This document shows positions 60,196 to 64,000 of a stretch of DNA of 64,000 nucleotides, piece after piece (within the stretch, counting starts at the first letter, position 1; each line of letters opens with the position of its first letter). This stretch comes from Pseudoxanthomonas sp. PXM01 (GTDB taxonomy: Bacteria; Pseudomonadota; Gammaproteobacteria; Xanthomonadales; Xanthomonadaceae): contig NZ_JACVAJ010000001.1 in assembly GCF_014851815.1 (NCBI RefSeq), positions 1,488,001-1,552,000 on the forward strand. The letters are read 5' to 3'. The translations under genes were made by a program, and so were the position numbers. Under the pieces are notes generated by a model that saw only the letters and a program-made list of their open reading frames with translations, ran no database searches and was not told where the DNA came from.

Positions 60196-61035
60196 TCAGC
60201 GCCGGCGCAGCAGGATCCGCGCCAGCACCGCACCGAAATGCATCCAGATGGCGGCGAACACGCCCATGCGCGTGACCGGGCTACGCTGCGCCGCCTCGAA
60301 CTTGCGGAAGTAGCGCCACAGGCCGCGGTGCTTGTGCCATTCCACGAACACCGGGCGTGCGCGGCTGGAGACGCCACGGAGGTGCAGGACGCGGATGTCG
60401 TTCGCGACGGCGACCACGGCCCCCGCATCCCGCGCTCGCCGGCACAGGTCCATGTCCTCGGCGTGCAGCCGGTAGCCTTCGTCGAACCCGCCGATCCGGT
60501 CGAACAGCGCACGCGGCATCAACATCAGCGCGCCCGAGATGATGTCGACCGGCTGCAGCGCCCGACCTTCATCGACGGGCGCGCCCAGCCTCGACGCCGC
60601 GCCGGGCGAATGCAGCATCGCCGCGAAGACGGGGTCCCGGCGACGTGCGGCGGCATCGCGCACGCCATCCTCGTCGACCAGGTCGACGCCGAGCACGATC
60701 TCGCCGGCGGCCGCGCATGCATGGGCGCGCAGCCGCGACAACGTGTCCGCCTCGACCATCAGGTCGGGATTCACGAACGCCAGCCAGGGGACATGCGTGT
60801 CGCGGGCGCCCTGGTTGCAGCCGACCGCGAAGCCGGGATTGTCCGGATTGGCGATGAAGCGCAGGCGCGCATCCTGCAATGCATGCCGCTGCACGATCTC
60901 CATGGTGTCGTCAGTCGACGCATTGTCGACCACGCGAATCTCGTGCACGCCATGCGCAACGCGCAGGCGCATCAAGCAGTCGTCGATGCTGGACGCGCTC
61001 TCGTGCGTCACCACTACCGCAGCGATACCGGGCAT
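60196..61035 (-). CDS. Family 2 glycosyltransferase
   Basis: 279 residues from ATG 61035. IAAVVVTHESASSIDDCLMR at the N-terminus, VVDNASTDDTMEIVQRHALQ, and FVNPDLMVEADTLSRLRAHA provide the GT-A fold with the first Asp pair and DxD equivalent (N-P-D). The acceptor-binding block GGFDEGYRLHAEDMDLCRRA is rhamnosyltransferase-like. It transfers a sugar to a surface glycan or protein. Starts one base after the upstream GT stop. Confidence 0.88.
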   Translation of the reverse strand: MPGIAAVVVTHESASSIDDCLMRLRVAHGVHEIRVVDNASTDDTMEIVQRHALQDARLRFIANPDNPGFAVGCNQGARDTHVPWLAFVNPDLMVEADTLSRLRAHACAAAGEIVLGVDLVDEDGVRDAAARRRDPVFAAMLHSPGAASRLGAPVDEGRALQPVDIISGALMLMPRALFDRIGGFDEGYRLHAEDMDLCRRARDAGAVVAVANDIRVLHLRGVSSRARPVFVEWHKHRGLWRYFRKFEAAQRSPVTRMGVFAAIWMHFGAVLARILLRRR

Positions 61036-61036
61036 T

Positions 61037-61885
61037 TCAGCCGAAGAGATCACGCTGGCGCTCCGGCAAATCCGCTTGGGCATACAGCGCATGCAGGCGC
61101 TCGCGCGGCTCTCGCAGGGGATCCTCCATCAGGAAGGTCGCCAGCCGCGGCGTGAACGTGGGCCAGCGCGCGTTCAATGCATCCATGTCGCCATCGGCGG
61201 GACCGCCTTCTCCGCCGCGCGCGACGAAGGCGGTCTCGCACAGTACGTTTCGCCAGCCCAGGCCGGAAAGGCGAAGCGACAGGTCGACCAGCGCCGCGTA
61301 CCACGAAGCGAAACTCGCGGCGTCCAGTCCGCCGACGCGCTTGCGCGCACTGCCGCGCAGCACCACCGCGTGCGCGACGGCGGCCGGCAATTCGGGATGC
61401 AGGGGCGGAAGCGCCGCGCAGGCCAGCGCCGTGCGCTCGCGGTCCTCGGGCGGCGGCATCACCTCGCCGAGCCGTGGCCATGCCGCGGTTTCGCCGGCGT
61501 TGCACCACGGCGTGGCCGTGGCGATGGCGGCATCGCGCGCCAGGCAGGCGGCCAGTTGCTGCAGCCAGCCCGGCAGCGGCTGGGCATCGGGGGCGAGCAG
61601 CACTACATCGGCGTCGCCGCAGGCGGACAGCATCTCGTCGACATGCGCCACCTCGCCGACCATGCGCGGGCGGCGCGTGTAGTCGGCCTGCAACGCGGTG
61701 CGGGCCAGCCAGCGTTCGATGATGGCCAAACCCCGCGGTCCCGCCTGCGCGTCGTCCGCCAGCCACACGCGCGTGCCGGCGGGCGTGCCGGCGTCGAGCG
61801 CGCCCAGGCAGGCATCCAGGGCATCGTCGTCCGTGCCGACCGGCAACAGGACGACAGGCAGGGGCGATGCGTTACCGGGGGTCAC
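61037..61885 (-). CDS. Family 2 glycosyltransferase-like protein (degenerate)
   Basis: 282 residues from GTG 61885, which overlaps the gspD stop as GTGA. It has a GT-A-like layout (VVLLPVGTDDDALDACLGAL, VWLADDAQAGPRGLAIIERW, ADVVLLAPDAQPLPGWLQQL) but the sugar-nucleotide residues and acceptor motif are weak, so it may be an inactive partner of the next GT. Function inferred from fold only. Confidence 0.6.
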   Translation of the reverse strand: MTPGNASPLPVVLLPVGTDDDALDACLGALDAGTPAGTRVWLADDAQAGPRGLAIIERWLARTALQADYTRRPRMVGEVAHVDEMLSACGDADVVLLAPDAQPLPGWLQQLAACLARDAAIATATPWCNAGETAAWPRLGEVMPPPEDRERTALACAALPPLHPELPAAVAHAVVLRGSARKRVGGLDAASFASWYAALVDLSLRLSGLGWRNVLCETAFVARGGEGGPADGDMDALNARWPTFTPRLATFLMEDPLREPRERLHALYAQADLPERQRDLFG

Positions 61886-64000
61886 TTCTTGGGCGGTGCG
61901 TAGAGCGGGTCCAGGGCACGGAAACGCTGGCCGTACTCGTCGGTCAGGTTGCGCGCTTCCTGCGGGTTGCGGACGATCGTCGGGGTGATCAGCACGATCA
62001 CCTCGCTACGCTCGCTGCTGGTGGACTTCCTGCCGAACAGCGCACCGATCACCGGCAAGCGACTGAGGCCGGGAATGCCGGCGGATCCTTCCGTGGCGCT
62101 GTCGCTGATGAGGCCCGCCAGCATCACCGTCTGTCCGGCTTCCACCGCGGCCTCGGTCTTCATGCGGCGCGTGTTGATGCGTACGTTGCCGTTGGCATCG
62201 GGCTCGCTGCCCGGCGAGCTGACTTCCTGCACGATGTCCAGGAACACCATGCCATCGCGGGTGACGCGCGGGCGTACCTTCAGGATCACGCCGGTGTCCA
62301 GGTACTGCACCTGGCTGAAGGTGTTGTCCGTGCCGAGCCCCGGATTGACGGTCACCGACGAGATCGGAATGCGGCTGCCGACGTTCAGGGTGGCCTCTGC
62401 GTTGTTGCGGACGAACACGGAAGGCGTCTGCAGCAGGCGCACGTCGCTGACTTCGTCCAACGCGGTGATCACCGCGGCGGCGTCGTTCTTGACCAGCGTC
62501 CAGACGGCACCGGCGCCGCTCACGCCGCCGATGCTGCCGGCGAGCGTACTCCACTTGCTGGGACCGCTCACGCCCGGCACGCCACCGGGCGCCGCGAAGT
62601 TCGGCAGCCCGTTGTCGGTCATTGCCCGCTCGAGGTACCAGTTGACGCCGTAGCTCAGGTCGCCGGTCAGCGAGACCTCTGCGATCTGCGCTTCGATGTG
62701 CACCTGCATCGGCATCACGTCGAGTTTCTCGACGACTTCGCGGATCGAGTTCCAGGCGCTGGGGCTGGCGCGCACAAGCAACGTGTTGGTTTCCTCGACG
62801 GCCGCCACGCCTACGCGGTTGCCGTCGACTTCCAGCGTTACTGCGCCGCTGCCGCTGTCCCGCTGGTTGAGCGACAGCGAACCGCTGCCCAGGCCACCGG
62901 TACCGCCGCTGCTTCCGCTGCTGCCGAAGTCCACGCTGCCGCCGTTGCCGTTGAGGCCGCCGTCGTTGATCTGCACGGGGTCGGTGCCCGGCATCAGCGA
63001 GACGTTGCCCGCGCCGCCGGTCGACCGCTCGTCGCCGGATCCGCTGCCACCGGAGGATCCGAACACTTCCGACAGCCGCTGCGCGAGTTCGCGTGCCTTG
63101 ATGTACTTCAGTTCGTAGGAGAACAGCCGACTGCCCTCGCCCGCGCCGTCGATGCGTTCGAGCCACTGCTGGATCTGGTCCAGGTAGGCGGGCTGCGGCG
63201 TGATCACCAGTACCGCATTGGCGCCTTCCAGCGGCATGAAGCGGAACATGCCGGCGCTCGGCGTCTTGCTGTCGTTGCCGAACACCTTCTCCAGGTCGGC
63301 GACCACGCGCGTCGCGCGTCCCGACTGCAGCGGGAACACGCCGACCGACATGCCGGACAGCCAGTCCACGTCGAAGATCTCGACGGTGCGCAGGTAGTTC
63401 TCCAGTTCGGTCCGCGTGCCCGCGAGGGTAATGACGTTGCGGGTGCCGTCGATGCTGACGATGGCGTTCGGACGCGCGTACGGCTCCAGCACCTTCTTCA
63501 TCTCGCTGGCGGAAATGAAGCGCAGCGGCACCACACGTACTTCATAACCGCGCGCGCTGGAGGCCGGGCCGGTACGCGGCGCCACGCTGCCTGCAAGCGC
63601 CTGGTCGGCCGGGATGATGTTGTACCGCCCGCCGCTGTAGACCAGCCGCGCGTTGTTCCAGCCGAGCACCATCTCCAGCAGGTTCAGCGCCTCGGCCGGC
63701 GATACCGGCTTCGGCGTGCCCAGCGTGACCGTGCCCTGCACGCCCGGCGCGATCACGTAGTTCTGCCCCAGCATGTCGCCGAGGATCGCCTTGACCACCG
63801 CATGCACGGATTCGCCTTCGAAGTTGAAGGTGGCCGATCCGCTGCTCGCGCCGCCCAGCGAGGGCAGCGGCGCGGCCGCCGCGCTGCGGTTGATCATCTG
63901 CCCGTTGCCGCGCCGGACCTGCGCCTGCGGACCCGTCTCCGGTGCGTCGGCCTCGGACAGCGGCGTGGTCTGCGCAGTGCCCGGCATGACACCCGTCGGC
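61882..64000 (-). CDS. gspD: Type II secretion secretin GspD (XpsD), 5' end outside
   Basis: At least 705 codons; the frame is open to the right edge, so the signal peptide lies beyond it. N0-N1 domains begin ATFNFEGESVHAVVKAILGD then TVTLGTPKPVSPAEALNLLE; N2-N3 modules include LRFISASEMKKVLEPYARPN and ELKYIKARELAQRLSEVFG, followed by a Ser/Gly-rich insert (about 340-400). The secretin domain has VHIEAQIAEVSLTGDLSYGV, QVQYLDTGVILKVRPRVT and the signature GIPGLSRLPVIGALFGRKST. It forms the outer-membrane channel of the T2SS. Remaining gsp/xps genes should lie to the right. Overlaps the GT-like gene by GTGA. Confidence 0.95.
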   Translation of the reverse strand, partial: PTGVMPGTAQTTPLSEADAPETGPQAQVRRGNGQMINRSAAAAPLPSLGGASSGSATFNFEGESVHAVVKAILGDMLGQNYVIAPGVQGTVTLGTPKPVSPAEALNLLEMVLGWNNARLVYSGGRYNIIPADQALAGSVAPRTGPASSARGYEVRVVPLRFISASEMKKVLEPYARPNAIVSIDGTRNVITLAGTRTELENYLRTVEIFDVDWLSGMSVGVFPLQSGRATRVVADLEKVFGNDSKTPSAGMFRFMPLEGANAVLVITPQPAYLDQIQQWLERIDGAGEGSRLFSYELKYIKARELAQRLSEVFGSSGGSGSGDERSTGGAGNVSLMPGTDPVQINDGGLNGNGGSVDFGSSGSSGGTGGLGSGSLSLNQRDSGSGAVTLEVDGNRVGVAAVEETNTLLVRASPSAWNSIREVVEKLDVMPMQVHIEAQIAEVSLTGDLSYGVNWYLERAMTDNGLPNFAAPGGVPGVSGPSKWSTLAGSIGGVSGAGAVWTLVKNDAAAVITALDEVSDVRLLQTPSVFVRNNAEATLNVGSRIPISSVTVNPGLGTDNTFSQVQYLDTGVILKVRPRVTRDGMVFLDIVQEVSSPGSEPDANGNVRINTRRMKTEAAVEAGQTVMLAGLISDSATEGSAGIPGLSRLPVIGALFGRKSTSSERSEVIVLITPTIVRNPQEARNLTDEYGQRFRALDPLYAPPKK

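Overview
The window is chromosomal DNA of a high-GC gammaproteobacterium of the Xanthomonadaceae (Lysobacteraceae). The grounds are the very GC-rich coding style, the relatives suggested by almost every protein, the type II secretin at the right edge, an ahcY-metF pair behind an S-adenosylhomocysteine (SAH) riboswitch, a lysine/alanine-rich histone-H1-like protein, and a GTAG-headed REP/REPIN element. Pseudoxanthomonas, Lysobacter or Stenotrophomonas-like genera all fit; the sequence alone does not fix the genus. I see no prophage, insertion sequence, CRISPR array or plasmid backbone. The one RNA gene of a standard class is a tRNA-Gly(CCC).

Layout. 0-3.9 kb: a degenerate 21-bp tandem repeat, an XRE-type regulator and a run of small secreted or membrane proteins of unknown function. 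4-9.5 kb: a TetR regulator divergent from an alpha/beta hydrolase, FadE-type acyl-CoA dehydrogenase, DUF4442 and membrane protein operon (fatty-acid catabolism). 9.5-15.1 kb: carrier, GMC oxidoreductase, serine hydrolase, SRPBCC protein. 15.2-18.3 kb: histone-H1-like gene, a 1-kb gene-free A/T-tract region, gcvT-gcvH. 18.3-23 kb: qmcA-nfeD membrane operon divergent from an ECF sigma / anti-sigma-like / PDZ operon. 23-27.2 kb: haem-uptake operon (hemP, TonB receptor, haem-handling protein, DUF6607) under a Fur box. 27.3-32.4 kb: a yybP-ykoY manganese riboswitch with its UPF0016 exporter gene, then nupC, a ribokinase-type gene, dusB and a methyltransferase.

32.4-39.2 kb: YdjM-type protein, LpxH-like phosphoesterase coupled to an OlsF-like ornithine-lipid acyltransferase, metK and an SDR with a Cys4 knuckle. 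39.2-44 kb: thioesterase, a three-gene phospholipid cassette resembling E. coli ynbABC (CDP-alcohol transferase, acyltransferase, CdsA-like), ABC-F ATPase Uup and a REPIN. 44-49.5 kb: ppc divergent from ahcY-metF. 49.6-54.1 kb: a two-component system with a small secreted protein, RimK-like ligase and the tRNA. 54.1-64 kb: GDSL autotransporter esterase, thiS-thiG-trmB, an SLC13 transporter with RCK domains plus an ACT-like gene, two glycosyltransferases coupled to the type II secretion secretin gspD.

Common themes. The methyl cycle (metK, ahcY, metF) is controlled by a shared 30-bp sequence found before both metK and ahcY, with an additional SAH riboswitch at ahcY. Metal homeostasis is represented by adjacent Fur (iron) and manganese-riboswitch control. 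Envelope lipid genes are concentrated at 34-42 kb. Many antiparallel open frames of 700-1300 codons are only GC-driven shadows.
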